Positions 35,783 to 48,301 of a stretch of DNA of 64,000 nucleotides are shown here, piece after piece (position 1 is the first letter of the stretch; every line of letters begins with the position of its first letter). A program made the position numbers and the translations under genes. The DNA comes from Calliopum simillimum. Lineage: Eukaryota; Arthropoda; Insecta; Diptera; Lauxaniidae. A model generated the notes under the pieces. It saw only the letters and a list, made by a program, of their open reading frames with translations, did not search any database and was not told the origin of the DNA. The DNA is taken from contig OX638370.1 of assembly GCA_951812925.1 (NCBI GenBank), forward strand, positions 42,101,948 to 42,165,947. Direction: 5' to 3'.

Positions 35783-36406
35783 AGAGCTAGGCACGGGACT
35801 TGTTTTTTTTTCGTGTTCCGCAGGCCTTTACTTGTCAATTACGGGCTCGGGCCTTGAAATTGAGGTTTGTGCGAGCTTCTTGCGAGCCCGGGCCTAACAG
35901 CAAAAACCCGAAAATAAGAGGCCCGTAAATCACGGAAAGTTTGAGAAGCGTAAACTTGTTAAAAAAACTGTTCTTACATAAAAATATGTAAAATAATGTT
36001 TAAATGTGCGGCTAACGATGAGAATGGAGTAAGTCAAGTCAAACATATCGGGGGTTATCGTGAATCAAGATTCCCGGGGAATTTTCTTAGGCTGCAATAG
36101 AGAATGCACGACAGTCTGAGAAAATTCCCCGGGAATATTTATTCACGATAACCCCCATCGTCTTTAGATTCGACCAAAAAACTCAAATCAGCACTTTATG
36201 TATAATGTTTGTTTTTTCCACATTTAAAAGTCATTGATTTGGTTTCATCAATTCGTTATAATTTTCTTAAATGTGAATATGTAATATAATGGTCGAATTG
36301 ATCCGGGCCAGACTCGGGTCTCGACAAAAAGCAATCGTGCGGGACTGGGCTTTTTTCAAGTGCTTGTTTCGTGTTCGTGTCGGGCCGGGCTTAGTGCTTG
36401 AGCTCG
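35783..36406. mobile_element. Possible hAT-like non-autonomous element
   Basis: The left side TAGAGCTAGGCACGGGACTT and the inverted right side CGAGCTCAAGCACTAAGCCC are similar but gapped. CG-rich words such as GCGAGCCCGGGCC and CGGGCCGGGC occur near both ends. A 107-bp palindromic element lies within it. Boundaries and class are uncertain. Confidence 0.35.
36050..36156. mobile_element. 107-bp palindromic MITE
   Basis: GGGGGTTATCGTGAAT followed by ATTCCCGGGGAATTTTCT is matched in inverted orientation at the other end, with arms of about 42 bp and a loop of about 20 bp. ATC flanks both sides (36047-36049 and 36157-36159), a possible 3-bp target duplication. Confidence 0.6.
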
Positions 36407-37632
36407 AAAAAGTACACAAGATTGCTTATTTAAAATAAAAAGTTTATTCCATTTTTGTTGTGCGCCTGTGTAATATAAATAATGATGCCGGTTGATTTAA
36501 AAGAAAGGCGTCGCACACTGCGTTGGCCTAAAGGCAAAAATCAAAATTTGTGACTCGAAACCTAATAATATTGGTATCAATCGACAGGTAATTGTATCAA
36601 TAAAATAAAACCAAAATATTTAGGGGAAAAACTCAGTTTTGGCTATGCTGTGACACTTCAAAATTGAGATATTTTTTAAAAAAAAATCATGTTTTCTTCA
36701 ACTCGTTTTGGGTTCTCTTAAACAAATAATTATCAAAAATTTGTGTTATAGGTAAATAAATAAAATTAAAAAATTTTTGAAAATATATAATTTTATATAT
36801 ATTGCAGTTGTTTTAATATATGATATTATCAAATGAAAAACTTCAGAAATTGACAAATTTCGATGAAAAAAAAAAGCAAATCCTATAAAAGTAAGTGCCG
36901 TTTCTTTTTTTTAGTCTTCTAGTACGGATTCTATATAATCAGGAACTGTAAATAACTTTTCCTACTTCGTCCTACAAATATATTTTTTTTTTTTTATTAA
37001 AAAAATGCTTAAAATGAAAAATTTACATGAAATATAAAATTTATCTTGAAAATTTTTTTTTTGTTGTTATTAACACAAATGGTTTCAAAAGTACATAAAA
37101 CATTATTTCTACTACGTATATTACAAAAATACATATTTTGAAGACAAATAAAAAAATGTTTATACATGGGTCCTAAGAAAATCGTCCTAAACACCTGGTT
37201 TTTAGCAAAACTATAAAGTTTACAACAAACCTGAAATCATTTTTGAGCTCAGTAGCCCCAAATTACTTAAAGTACCAAATTTCATCGATATCCAACCACT
37301 CCTTCTATTTTTGACCATTTTTTGTATGGGCTCAACGCACTGTGCGTCGCCAAGCTAAAAAGTCTTTTTATTCTGCATAATGTTTAGCAGAACATTTTGC
37401 GCTAAGAGTCGGACTGCAACAAAAGCGAAACAAAAGTAAAGCCAACAACAGATTTTAGATAATAAGGATATACAAAAAGGATATTATACGAAAGATGCAC
37501 ATCGAAAAAACTTTCAAAATCAATACATATTTTGACAGTTATACGAAGCTCTCTCGGGACTTACACCTATATGGTATATCCTCAGTGTGCATATAGTGAA
37601 GAATTTGCTTGATGGCCAGTGAAACAACTAGG
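36407..37632. other. Non-coding, nothing recognised
   Basis: AT-rich; a minus-strand frame at 37009-37194 is low-complexity. No repeat was matched. Confidence 0.4.
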
Positions 37633-37662
37633 TATAAAAAGTCTATGTCGTTTTTCAGTTTA
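37633..37662 (+). promoter_or_regulatory. Candidate fly core promoter (TATA plus initiator)
   Basis: TATAAAAA at 37633-37640 is followed by TTCAGTTT, a match to the arthropod initiator TCAGTY with A at 37657, 24 bp downstream of the first T of the TATA box. Spacing is at the short end of normal. Downstream lies a 160-residue open frame (37782-38264) that begins at TTG and has no recognised motif, so no gene is proven. A non-coding or TE promoter is possible. Confidence 0.25.
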
Positions 37663-38264
37663 TTGCATTGTCTGTTCTTAATTTTTGTAAATTCTTTTTT
37701 CTCCTCAAATTTCTGCTACAAAATGTGTGTAGTGTAGTGAAATCGTATATGCCCTCCTCTACAACTGATTTATTGTGATAATTGAAACAAAAGCTTCTAA
37801 TTGTAAACCGGCTAAGAAAAGTTTCTCTCTCAAAAAACTTTCTATTTTGTTTAGTAGCAACAGTTCACCTTAATTTTTCGACGACGAGAAACACGTTTCC
37901 TTATCTCAGTAACTCATGCAGTTTACGAGTTATGCACAAAGGAAAAAACTCCTGCTGTTTCGTTTGTAAATTGAGAGAAAGAGCAAGATATACACAGAAC
38001 ACAAGCAAATTAAAGATAGCAAAAAAGTGCAACAAACTTCATAAAAGCCAACAGCAGCAGTTACAAGTTGCAGTCTTTTATTTTTGTATATTTTTCTTTT
38101 CTGAAGAAGTGCAGCCACTTTTGAGTCAGTTTTGTCTATGGTGTTCATTGTGTTGTAGTTTATCGTTTGTAATTAATGTTATAAGTTGCACGCGTAATTT
38201 GCAGTTGCAACAAGAAAATGTTCTAAACAACCAGGCGGCGGCACTCAGCCAGCCAGCCAGCTAA

Positions 38265-39585
38265 CAAGCAAGCAAGCAAACCAGGAAGTGTTGATAACTT
38301 TTTTAAGCCAATGTTGCAAATAAACTACAGCAAGTTGAAGATTGTAAGCAGCAATAGGGTTACCAGCTTATTGTTAGTAGTAAACAACTTTAGCAGCATA
38401 CGGCAATTGCTTTAATATCAACGTTAAAGTTATAATAGCTTTCTTTATAAAGACAAAACTTTAGAAAAGTTAAACAAAAAAACTACAAAGTAATTCAAGT
38501 TTTCTCCCGACTAAAATAGCGTTTGGCAGTTTTAAATTCTGTCCGTATGGATCAAAACCGATAAAAAATTCAAGAACAAATCGACAGCTGAATACGCTAT
38601 TTTTAAACTTATTGGCCTAAGGATGGTTATGTAAGTTTGAAAATCAGCTCTTTCAAATGTACGCACCTGGTTCCCTGATTCGCTTTTGATTTTGCGATGT
38701 AGAGTAGAAGTTTTGCTATAGAGCCATGTTTTTCAACATTAATTATCCTTGTCTTCTCTAAACACCATTTTTCTATCAATGGAGCAAATTTTGTATTGAT
38801 ATTACATGTCATTTGTTAGGAAACTCTTATTGGCTCCACTGTAATATAGAGCACTTCCAGGATATATGTTTTTTAGATATAGCCAAATGCATCAGATAGC
38901 CATGAGCTTCCTTATGTATTTTTTCGTTTTTACTTTTCCAATTAAGTAGAACCTTACTTTCGAGAAATCTTCCATTGAAGTACATGTATCCCAAATCCAT
39001 AATAATGTCCTCTGCATGGAGTTGAAAATCTTTGTTTCAGTGGATGATAACTGAAAAAGTAATGATCACATTGGAAAAGTTGAAAGGTAGATTTTGTTGC
39101 GTATGGCTATGGATATCGCACTCCATTGGTAGATTTTAATTACTTACGTCTATTACAGCAACTATGATATACGTTCAAAAACAGCTCGAAACAACAATTT
39201 CCGCACTTTGAAGCTAGATATTTTAGAATCCTGACGCGATAGAAAAAACCTAATTTCAGATTCTTAAAAACGAGATCTTCCACCTTCATAATTAACCTTA
39301 CTGTAATTTTTCTTAAATGTAAATTTTTTGCTCCACGTGAAAAGATTAAATCAATTGGTTATTTGCATGTATGACATGGAGCAAATTCTACTACTGCTAA
39401 AAAATAACACACTTTTAGTTAATTTGTTGGCTGCGGTACCCAGAATTTTGAGAAAAACTACTAAAATCATCTATTCATCTCGTGGTTAAGTTTGAAAAAA
39501 TCTTATCACGGTAAGTTTCTGGAGCAAAATAGCATATAGCTGACGAAATGGTAAATTTCTGTAAATAACAGAGATGGTCCCTAAT
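38265..39585. other. Non-coding, nothing recognised
   Basis: No supported gene; (AGCA)n-like short run near 38260-38280. No match to other repeats in the window. Confidence 0.4.
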
Positions 39586-40451
39586 TCTCATCTCATCTCA
39601 TCTCATCTCATCTCATCTCATCTCATCTCATCTCATCTCATCTAATCTCATCTCATCTCATCTCATCTCATCTCATCTCATCTCATCTCATCTCATCTCA
39701 TCTCATCTCATCTCATCTCATCTCATCTTATCTCATCTCATCTCATCTCATCTCATCTCATCTCATCTCATCTCATCTCATCTCATCTCATCTCATCTCA
39801 TCTCATCTCATCTCATCTCATCTCATCTCATCTCATCTCATCTCATCTCATCTCATCTCATCTCATCTCATCTCATCTCATCTCATCTCATCTCATCTCA
39901 TCTCATCTCATCTCATCTCATCTCATCTCATCTCATCTCATCTCATCTCATCTCATCTCATCTCATCTCATCTCATCTCATCTCATCTCATCTCATCTCA
40001 TCTCATCTCATCTCATCTCATCTCATCTCATCTCATCTCATCTCATCTCATCTCATCTCATCTCATCTCATCTCATCTCATCTCATCTCATCTCATCTCA
40101 TCTCATCTCATCTCATCTCATCTCATCTCATCTCATCTCATCTCATCTCATCTCATCTCATCTCATCTCATCTCATCTCATCTCATCTCATCTCATCTCA
40201 TCTCATCTCATCTCATCTCATCTCATCTCATCTCATCTCATCTCATCTCATCTCATCTCATCTCATCTCATCTCATCTCATCTCATCTCATCTCATCTCA
40301 TCTCATCTCATCTCATCTCATCTCATCTCATCTCATCTCATCTCTTCTCATCTCATCTCATCTCATCTCATCTCATCTCATCTCATCTCATCTCATCTCA
40401 TCTCATCTCATTTCATCTCATCTCATCTCATCTCATCTCATCTCATCTCAT
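39586..40451 (+). repeat. (TCTCA)n pentanucleotide microsatellite, about 870 bp
   Basis: About 170 units of TCTCA, nearly perfect, with a handful of scattered single-base variants (near 39644, 39729, 40345 and 40411). It passes directly into a 7-bp array without any intervening sequence. Confidence 0.97.
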
Positions 40452-41955
40452 CTCTCATCTCTCATCTCTCATCTCTCATCTCTCATCTCTCATCTCTCAT
40501 CTCTCATCTCTCATCTCTCATCTCTCATCTCTCATCTCTCATCTCTCATCTCTCATCTCTCCTCTCTCATCTCTCATCTCTCATCTCTCATCTCTCATCT
40601 CTCATCTCTCATCTCTCATCTCTCATCTCTCATCTCTCATCTCTCATCTCTCATCTCTCATCTCTCATCTCTCATCTCTCATCTCTCATCTCTCATCTCT
40701 CATCTCTCATCTCTCATCTCTCATCTCTCATCTCTCATCTCTCATCTCTCATCTCTCATCTCTCATCTCTCATCTCTCATCTCTCATCTCTCATCTCTCA
40801 TCTCTCATCTCTCATCTCTCATCTCTCATTTCTGATCTCTCATCTCTCATCTCTCATCTCTCATCTCTCATCTCTCATCTCTCATCTCTCATCTCTCATC
40901 TCTCATCTCTCATCTCTCATCTCTCATCTCTCATCTCTCATCTCTCATCTCTCATCTCTCATCTCTCATCTCTCATCTCTCATCTCTCATCTCTCATCTC
41001 TCATCTCTCATCTCTCATTTCTCATCTCTCATCTCTCATCTCTCATCTCTCATCTCGCATCTCGCATCTCTCATCTCTCATCTCTCATCTCTCATCTCTC
41101 ATCTCTCATCGCTCATTTCTCATCTCTCATCTCTCTTCTCTAATCTCTAGTCTCTCATCCCTCATCTCTCATCTTTCATCTCTCATATCTCATATCTCAT
41201 CTCTCATCTCTCATCTCTCATCTCTCATCTCTCATCTCTCATCGCTCATCTCTCATCTCTCTTCTCTAATCTCTAGTCTCTCATCTCTCATCCCTCATAT
41301 CTCATCTCTCATCTCTCATCTCTCATCTCTCATCTCTCATCTCTCATCCCTCATCTCTCATCTCTCATCTCTCATCTCTCATCTCTCATCTCTCATCTCT
41401 CATCTCGCATCTCTCATCTCTCATCTCTCATCTCTCATCTCTCATCTCTCATCTCTCATCGCTCATTTCTCATCTCTCATCTCTCTTCTCTAATCTCTAA
41501 TCTCTAGTCTCTCATCTCTCATCCCTCATCTCTCATCTCTCATATCTCATCTCTCATCTCTCATCTCTCATCTCTCATCTCTCATCTCTCATCTCTCATC
41601 TCTCATCTCTCATCTCTCATCTCTCATCGCTCATCTCTCATCTCTCTTCTCTAATCTCTAGTCTCTCATCTCTCATCCCTCATATCTCATCTCTCATCTC
41701 TCATCTCTCATCTCTCATCTCTCATCTCTCATCTCTCATCTCTCATCTCTCATCTCTCATCTCTCATCTCTCATCTCTCATCTCTCATCTCTCATCTCTC
41801 ATCTCTCATCTCTCATCCCTCATCTCTCATCTCTCATCTCTCATCTCTCATCTCTCATCTCTCATCTCTCATCTCTCATATCTCATCTCTCATCTCTCAT
41901 CTCTCATCTCTCATCTCTCATCTCTCATCTCTCATCTATCATCTCATCTCATCTA
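40452..41955 (+). repeat. (CTCTCAT)n heptanucleotide microsatellite with higher-order structure
   Basis: About 210 units of CTCTCAT, i.e. the 5-bp unit plus CT. The first 600 bp are almost pure. From about 41050 variants accumulate, including a composite block (gctcat, tctcttctctaatctctag) that begins at 41111, 41244, 41461 and 41629. Those spacings, 133, 217 and 168 bp, are all multiples of 7. The last two units revert to TCTCA before unique sequence at 41956. Confidence 0.97.
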
Positions 41956-44544
41956 ACTAATTTCTGTGCTAGTTAGCAAACTGTCGACAACATTGACCGT
42001 TTCTAAACATAGTCACATGTTATCCAATTTTACTTATGTAGTTTTTCTTTTCATGTCGTCTAAGGCAACGAAGTGTATGTTGGTGTTGTGCTAATTTTCT
42101 TTTAACTGGGTTAAGGCAGTACGGTGGCGTAGTGGTTCATGAGTGCATTTGTAGCAAATGATAGGTGTAGTTGTTTCTCTTTTAATTGTGTTTAAAGCCA
42201 CTGTATCCAAGTAGGACATAAGTTCTAAATTCAAAGAAGGATTTTCGAACTACTTATGTTAAGTTGCAGAAGATGTCTGATTCCCAAATATTGCAAATTA
42301 GCAAATCTTAGGGAGCAATTTCAGTGCAACTTGAACGGCTATTGATGGGACACTTTGATTCTCTTCAATGAAGTATTGGAGAGAGTCAAATTCAAGGATT
42401 TCATTAATTCAAGAAATCATTTGTTACCTCTTGATATTCCTAACGTTTTCTGCTGGGCAATCAATGTGTACCTGTATATCTATTTGTCAGTTGCAATAAT
42501 TTCGCTAGGTACGCCACTCGGTTGTATGCAACATTTGTTTGCGTTGCGTGTCCTTCTTCAGGGCGCAATTGTGAAATGCCTTTGAGGTTTTGTTTCTCAA
42601 CTTTATGTTGTTTGTGTTGTTCTTGCTGTTGCTGCCGTTGTTGTTACAATTTTCATGCTCTGTTGCAGGTAACAAGCAGCAGCAGCAGCAACAACAGCAA
42701 CGTGTATTGCAATTGCAGGAACCACGAATCACTACCGTGTGCATCACGTAGCATTTGCTTCATTCAGTGAATTTACGATCTCACTTTAGCTGCATGATGC
42801 TGCAGAAACAGTGGCAGCATTGGTAACAACATACTTATTCACTTTGTTGCTGCTGTGGGTGTGCAACACATTGGGTGTGGTAAATGGGAGGTCACTTAGA
42901 AGATAACCCCAATGTGCACCTACATATGTATGTTGGTTTTTCTTGCAATTCCTTGCAGTCACAGTGGCTTTAGGAGCAGCAACTTGGTGGGAAAAAAAAA
43001 TTTGGTACGGAGCAATGCAATTATGACGACAGATATAAGTTACTTATTGTTAACAAAAAGGCCAAGTGGATTTTTAGCATTAGTAAAAGATTAAATAGCA
43101 CGTTGCACACATCTCTGCTGTATTGTATTGATGTGACGATTTTGTCCAATCTTTGGTATAGTTCATTCCACTGTTCAACCTATTTTCTATTGCATTACAC
43201 CAAAATTAACATACCTTTTGTGGCGTTCCCACAAGGCAACACATTTCGAGTGCGGCAATGCAATGCTCAACTCAACTCAACTGAACTGAACTCAACTAAT
43301 TCTTAGTTTACAACTACCATGTAGTGTACTACAACACTAGAACACTAAAAATTATAAGAATTACCCACTGGGAGTGGCACAGCAAAAACAACAACAACAA
43401 CAACTACAATTAAAATGTACCAACTACTTTTGGGCAGCAACGCAACTACTAAATAAACGTAGAGCATATTAAAAGCCTCAACTTGAACTGAATAACAAAA
43501 TTGTGTTGCACTAAAAACACTAAAAAAACACAAAAAAAGCCAACAATGAAATTAAAATAAAAACCCCTTAAACAAACTGACAATAACAAACAACAGCGAA
43601 AACCAACACCCACTTTTTGTTCAATTGAAATTCAAATGGGGTTTCATTACATTCATGGAAATGACTTCTTGACTCGTTTTGCCTCACAGAATTCAAGCGA
43701 CCGACCGACCGGCCAGCGAATATCGCTTGGTTAGCACACGACAGGCTACGGGCGAGCATTTTTCTATAAACTAAAAGTTCAGGGATGCTGCTGCGTTGTA
43801 AGCGTCGAAATGAGTTTGAAAATTACGGAGAATACATTGCTGTTACCGTAAGCAAAATAGCAGCGCTGAAAGTTTGGTGGTTCTTCATTGGGGCAATTTC
43901 ATATGACACTTATATTACTTGAAGCTTTATTTTAACAAGTGTGATAACTGGCTGGTTGATTATCGCATAGCAGCATTATCGCAAAAAATTTTATTGCATA
44001 ATTCCAGGATATTTTTTATATCTTCACATCAATACTACGACAAGGTAACTCCTAAAATATCGTTCTTTGGATAAGTGATCTATGATATTCTTCATGGTAA
44101 AGTGCACAATGCATTCCAACCAGAGTTCTCTAAAAAGTCACCATTGCAAAGTTGACAGAAAAATACCAAACAAACTCAGTGTATGTTCAAATTTTCAAAA
44201 ATCGAATTAATCGCAAATCTTGAAAACTGGAGCTTCCTAGTTGTAGTACTGAGGTGATGATATTATTTATTTATTTTTAGTAAAATTCAGAAGACGATGA
44301 ACTCTATTACTGATGCATTGATTGCTATGAATTGTAGTTATTATGGAACTCAATAATAATACCGTAATGTAAGGGCAGATATACATAGCTTAGTTTCACA
44401 ATACACTGTCGTTTAAGTTACCACTGGTATTCGCTAAGCTTAAGATAGCGATAAGATATAAGTGTATTAGTCAAGCTTCATTTGAGTAAAGCATTTGATT
44501 GCGTGGGACATTCAATTTTGATGAATAAACTGAAACGCCAGTTT
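41956..44544. other. Non-coding, host-like DNA
   Basis: No supported gene. CAGCAGCAGCAACAACAGCAA-type composition near 42670-42710 gives frames on both strands. A tRNA A-box-like word TGGCGTAGTGG lies at about 42125 without a B box. A short (CTCAA)n run lies at about 43266-43300. Confidence 0.4.
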
Positions 44545-45050
44545 ATTTTTTCTTGTTTTGTATTGGTTACATGCTACAAGTATAGAGATATATTGTAGCA
44601 ATTGATGTATTTTTTTGTATGGGGGGTGCAACGCCTCCTTGTTTGAATTCCTGCAATTTTCGCAAGGCGTTTGATGAACAAAGGTTACTCCTGTATATAA
44701 AGTTTTGTATTGGTAGCTGCAACAAGTGTAGAGATATAGCAAACTGATGTATTTTGTTGTATGGGGGGTGCCCTCTTGTTCAATTTCTCCCAATTTCTGT
44801 GAGGCATTTTGTGAAAGTAGTTTACTCTTGTGTACAAAGTTTTGTAACAATAATTGCTACAAGTCCAGAAATATAGCTATTGAGATGTTTTTTGTATGTG
44901 GGGTGCAGCTCCCATTTGTTCGATTTCCTTCAGTTTTTGCAGGCTGTTTGGTGAATGCAGTGTACTGCTTTTTACAGTTTTGTAATAATTGCTACTGCAT
45001 GTACAGAGGTATAGAGTTTTGTTCATTTTTTTCGTATAGAGGCTACCCTC
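44545..45050 (+). repeat. Four degenerate tandem copies of a unit of about 150 bp
   Basis: Each copy runs through 'gttttgta', 'gctacaagt...agagatata', 'gatgta...ttttgtatggggggtgc', a CTC/CTTGTT word, and a '...ttt(g/c)c(a)agg' end. The family word GGGGGTGCAACGCCTCCTTG resembles single occurrences near 1310 and 27820. Open frames here are repeat shadows. Confidence 0.6.
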
Positions 45051-46182
45051 CACACCCCCGCCAAAATCACTTTTCTCTATTTCGTGAGGTCAATGAACAT
45101 ATTTCAACAGTTCTGCATACTAAGAAATGCATTTTGAATTCTTCACGTCTACATTGTATGAAACAGTGCACTGTGCGACGTTTACATCTATTCCTCTAGA
45201 CCCATTGGGCTTTTCAGGGTCTATTTTGTACGAATAAATGAGATCTAGCACTTAATCCATCTAAGTGCATTGAAATGATTTGCTCCTGTATGTCCACAAG
45301 ATTTTCATCCGCTGGTCTCATGACGCTCGACGCCACGGTAGCTACCATTTAGCAGGTCTATTCGTGTCAAAGGAGTCTTAAAATGTCAGTTCAATCCTTG
45401 CAAAACGCTTTAAAGTTGGTCAAAAGCTTAAATTTACCATTTTTTACTTTTAACTCTTTCAACTGAACTGAGTGTTGCGTTCAAAGATTGCCTTATGTTA
45501 TATATATATTATTCCAAAACATGAAATGTCATTTAAAGAAAACAATATTGATATTGTATTTCGTCCCCTTTCAGCCTTAACCATGTAACTGCAATTTTTT
45601 TAAATCTTAAAAAAAATTTGTCAATACCTCATATAAAGGCCTCTGACAGTTTTCCGATTAAAAATAATTATCATTGAAAGGACGCGATTTGGGGGATTAA
45701 TATGACTTTAGAAATATTATTTCACTAGTTGCCAGGGACCGACTTCGTTCGCCCGTTTCCGATACCCTTTAAAAATGTATGTACCTAATCTTATCCACAT
45801 CTATCAAACAGTCTCAGAAGGTCTTTTTTTATATCTCTGTATTGGACATTTTTCCAGCGGATATTATTTGTCCCGGTGCGAAAATTTTTTGATATTTTGG
45901 GCGAAGCCGAGGGTATTTCAAATTAGAGTTTGTCCTGGAATCTCACCAGATAGCATGTCTTCAAAAGCAAAAAAATCATGCAAATCAGATAACTGATTTT
46001 TGAACTATGGGATTTTTCAAGAACCCGGACAAAGCCGAGGGTATTTTGAAATAAGATTTATTTAAAATCCTTGCCATGCAAAATATCTATAAGCGAAAGA
46101 AAAAATCATGCAAATCGGACGAGTGGTTCTCGAGTTATGGAGACATATTCGTAGACAGACAGACGTTGTTTTTATATATTGT
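45051..46182 (+). other. Non-coding with a short degenerate repeat
   Basis: 'aagccgagggtatttcaaat...aaaatcatgcaaatcaga' at about 45904 is repeated at about 46033 with changes, a period near 130 bp, and ends in 'gacagacagacg' at about 46155. Such GACAGACAGACG tails are common in dipteran dispersed repeats. No gene is supported. Confidence 0.4.
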
Positions 46183-47561
46183 ACACGGGGGTTCAAAACA
46201 TTTTTTAACCCTCAAGTTGCATCACTCGGAAAGTTTTTATATTTTCGTGTTCAGGGTACTTTTCTTATCACATAAAAAAAAAATTAAGAAAATCCGTCGG
46301 GCGCTTTTTTTTTAAATCGAATTTTCCTTTTTTGGCAAAGTTTAGTTAAGTTAAAAATATCATGCGAAAACTAAAATCAATAAAAAGGAACACGAATAGT
46401 CATTTCGAACTAACTTTTGGATGCTGAATTCAAATCCGTTAACAAAATCGATCTATCACTACAAAATTTTGAGATATCCTAACCCAAAAATTACCAAAAT
46501 ATAAGATTTTTCGTTATTTTTTCCTACTTTTGGGGTTATGTAACACGACAGTGTAATACTTTGTCATAAAACCTGTTATAGTAGTCAAAAGCACATATCT
46601 TTGCGTACAAAACTCTTTTCAAATTATATCAATATCTTTTTTTTTCTTGGAGTTATCCTAACCTAAAAATTTAAAAAGAAACATAAACAAGATTTTTGAC
46701 TATGTTGGAGGCTACATAGAGAACGCACAAAATTTTTTTGGTCTTTTATACAAACTGCATCACTTATAATCATTTATTGTCTTCAAAATGAGCTATCAAA
46801 TAGTCATCTACGATTTTTCTGTACAAAGTTATGAGCTCTTTAATATGACATCAAGAAACACAAAAACGTTATGCTAAAGCAAGTAACACACTGAAGCTAG
46901 AAAATTAGTTTGCTTAAAATTGTTGTGACGAAGAAGGGAAAATTCGTAGGTGACCACTCGATGGCTAATTTTGAAGACGAGGGATTGTAGTAAGTAATTC
47001 AGTTAGTATAAAAGAGCAGAAAAATGTCGTGCGTTATCTATGTAGCCTTCAACGTAGTCGAAAATCTTGTTTATGTCTCTTTTTAAATTTTTAGGTTAGG
47101 ATAACTCCAAGAAAAATAAAGATATTGATATAATTTAAAAAGAGTTTTGGAGACAAAAATATGTACTTTTAATTAACATAACAAGTTTTATGACAAAGTA
47201 TTACACTGTCGTGTTACATAACCTCAAAAGATGGAAAATCTTATATTTTGGTAATTTTTGGGTTAGGATATCTCAAAATTCTGTGACGATAGATCAATTT
47301 TGTTAACGGATTTGAATTCAGCATCCAAAAATTAGTTAGAAATGACTATTCGTATTCCTTTTTATTGATTTTGGTTTTCGCATGTTATTTTTGACTTAAC
47401 TCAATTTTGCCAAAAACGGAAAATTCGATTTAAAAAAAAGCGCCCGACGGATTTTCTAAATTTTTTTTTTATGTGATAAGGAAAGTACCCTGAACACGAA
47501 AATATAAAAACTTTCCGAGTGATGCAACTTGTGGGTTAAAAAATGTTTTGAACCCCCGTGT
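46183..47561. mobile_element. 1.38-kb inverted repeat with arms of about 620 bp
   Basis: The left arm (46183 to about 46812) and right arm (about 46945 to 47561) are long, well-matched reverse complements. The outer ends are ACACGGGGGTTCAAAAC. The pairing runs through 'tcactcggaaagtttttata', 'gtcgggcgctttttttt', 'aaggaacacgaatagtcatt' and 'gttatgtaacacgacagtgt' to the inner 'ggctacatag' region. The loop is about 130 bp. There is no coding. A foldback-type element is likely; a transcript would form a long hairpin RNA. Confidence 0.8.
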
Positions 47562-48106
47562 GTAGTAGTATGATTGCACAATTGGTATTATCCATCGCAA
47601 CTGTCCGGATTACCTCTTTGAGCTGCTTCAGTTTGATCAATAGTAAGGAGGTTTACGGTTAATTTCACCTTGAAACAGGGTCTTAGTTTTTGAACGCTCT
47701 TTTTTTGTCATTTTTAAAATTTATGGTCAGTTTAAGTCTTATAATTTCTAGTCATAACTTTAATTTTTAGTCCTTTTTCTTAATTATATAATATATAATA
47801 TATTCATTAGTTTTGTTTTCTCATTGCTATTAATTTTTAATATTGTTATAAGTTTTAGTGCTTATTATAAGAATAACTACAGTGCTGTGCATCACATTTG
47901 CAACCAAAAACACTTGAAACTGAATCACCAATTTTTGGCCACTAAAACAGATGCAAATAAAATACTTGGTATGAGGTTTTATGTCATCTATATTGTTGTT
48001 TATAAAACATACATCACTAATACAAAACTATAACTTAAGTGAAATATAAAAATGTATCGGTATAGGCTGTTCAGAATATTTGCAACTATTGATGCGATAA
48101 AACTAT
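47562..48106. other. Non-coding, nothing recognised
   Basis: AT-rich; a 69-residue frame at 47824-48033 shows no motif. Confidence 0.35.
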
Positions 48107-48301
48107 TTACAAATGAGTGTGGAATGTAATGCTACCGTTTTTCAACTTTATTAAACAACTCATCCTGTTTTCTAAAATTTTGATTGCATAATATCCAATG
48201 CATTTTCGTGACTTGACGATCTCCCAAAGATTTTCGATTGGGACCATCTTTTCTGACGAGTCCAAGTTTAATTTATGCGGATCGAATGGTAACAGTCTCA
48301 T
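48107..48301 (-). pseudogene. Tc1-like transposase C-terminal fragment, inverted
   Basis: The minus-strand frame contains PIENLWEIVKSRK followed by about 30 C-terminal residues and a stop. PIENLW is the hallmark around the third catalytic acidic residue region of Tc1-family transposases. Upstream of the motif the residues no longer fit the family. It abuts, head to head, a plus-strand fragment of the same family (48302-48674) that includes the same IENL...IVKSRK segment. The remnant is therefore an inverted partial duplication. Confidence 0.7.

Noticed and set aside
37782..38264. 160-residue open frame
   Set aside because: Begins at TTG, is rich in Cys/Phe/Ser with poly-Q from CAG-type DNA and has no family motif; not supported as a gene.
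39586..41955. Regularly spaced repeats suggestive of CRISPR
   Set aside because: The units are contiguous 5- and 7-bp microsatellite repeats without spacers, in a eukaryotic sequence.
42120..42190. Possible tRNA or SINE head (TGGCGTAGTGG A-box-like word)
   Set aside because: No B box at the right distance and no cloverleaf could be drawn.
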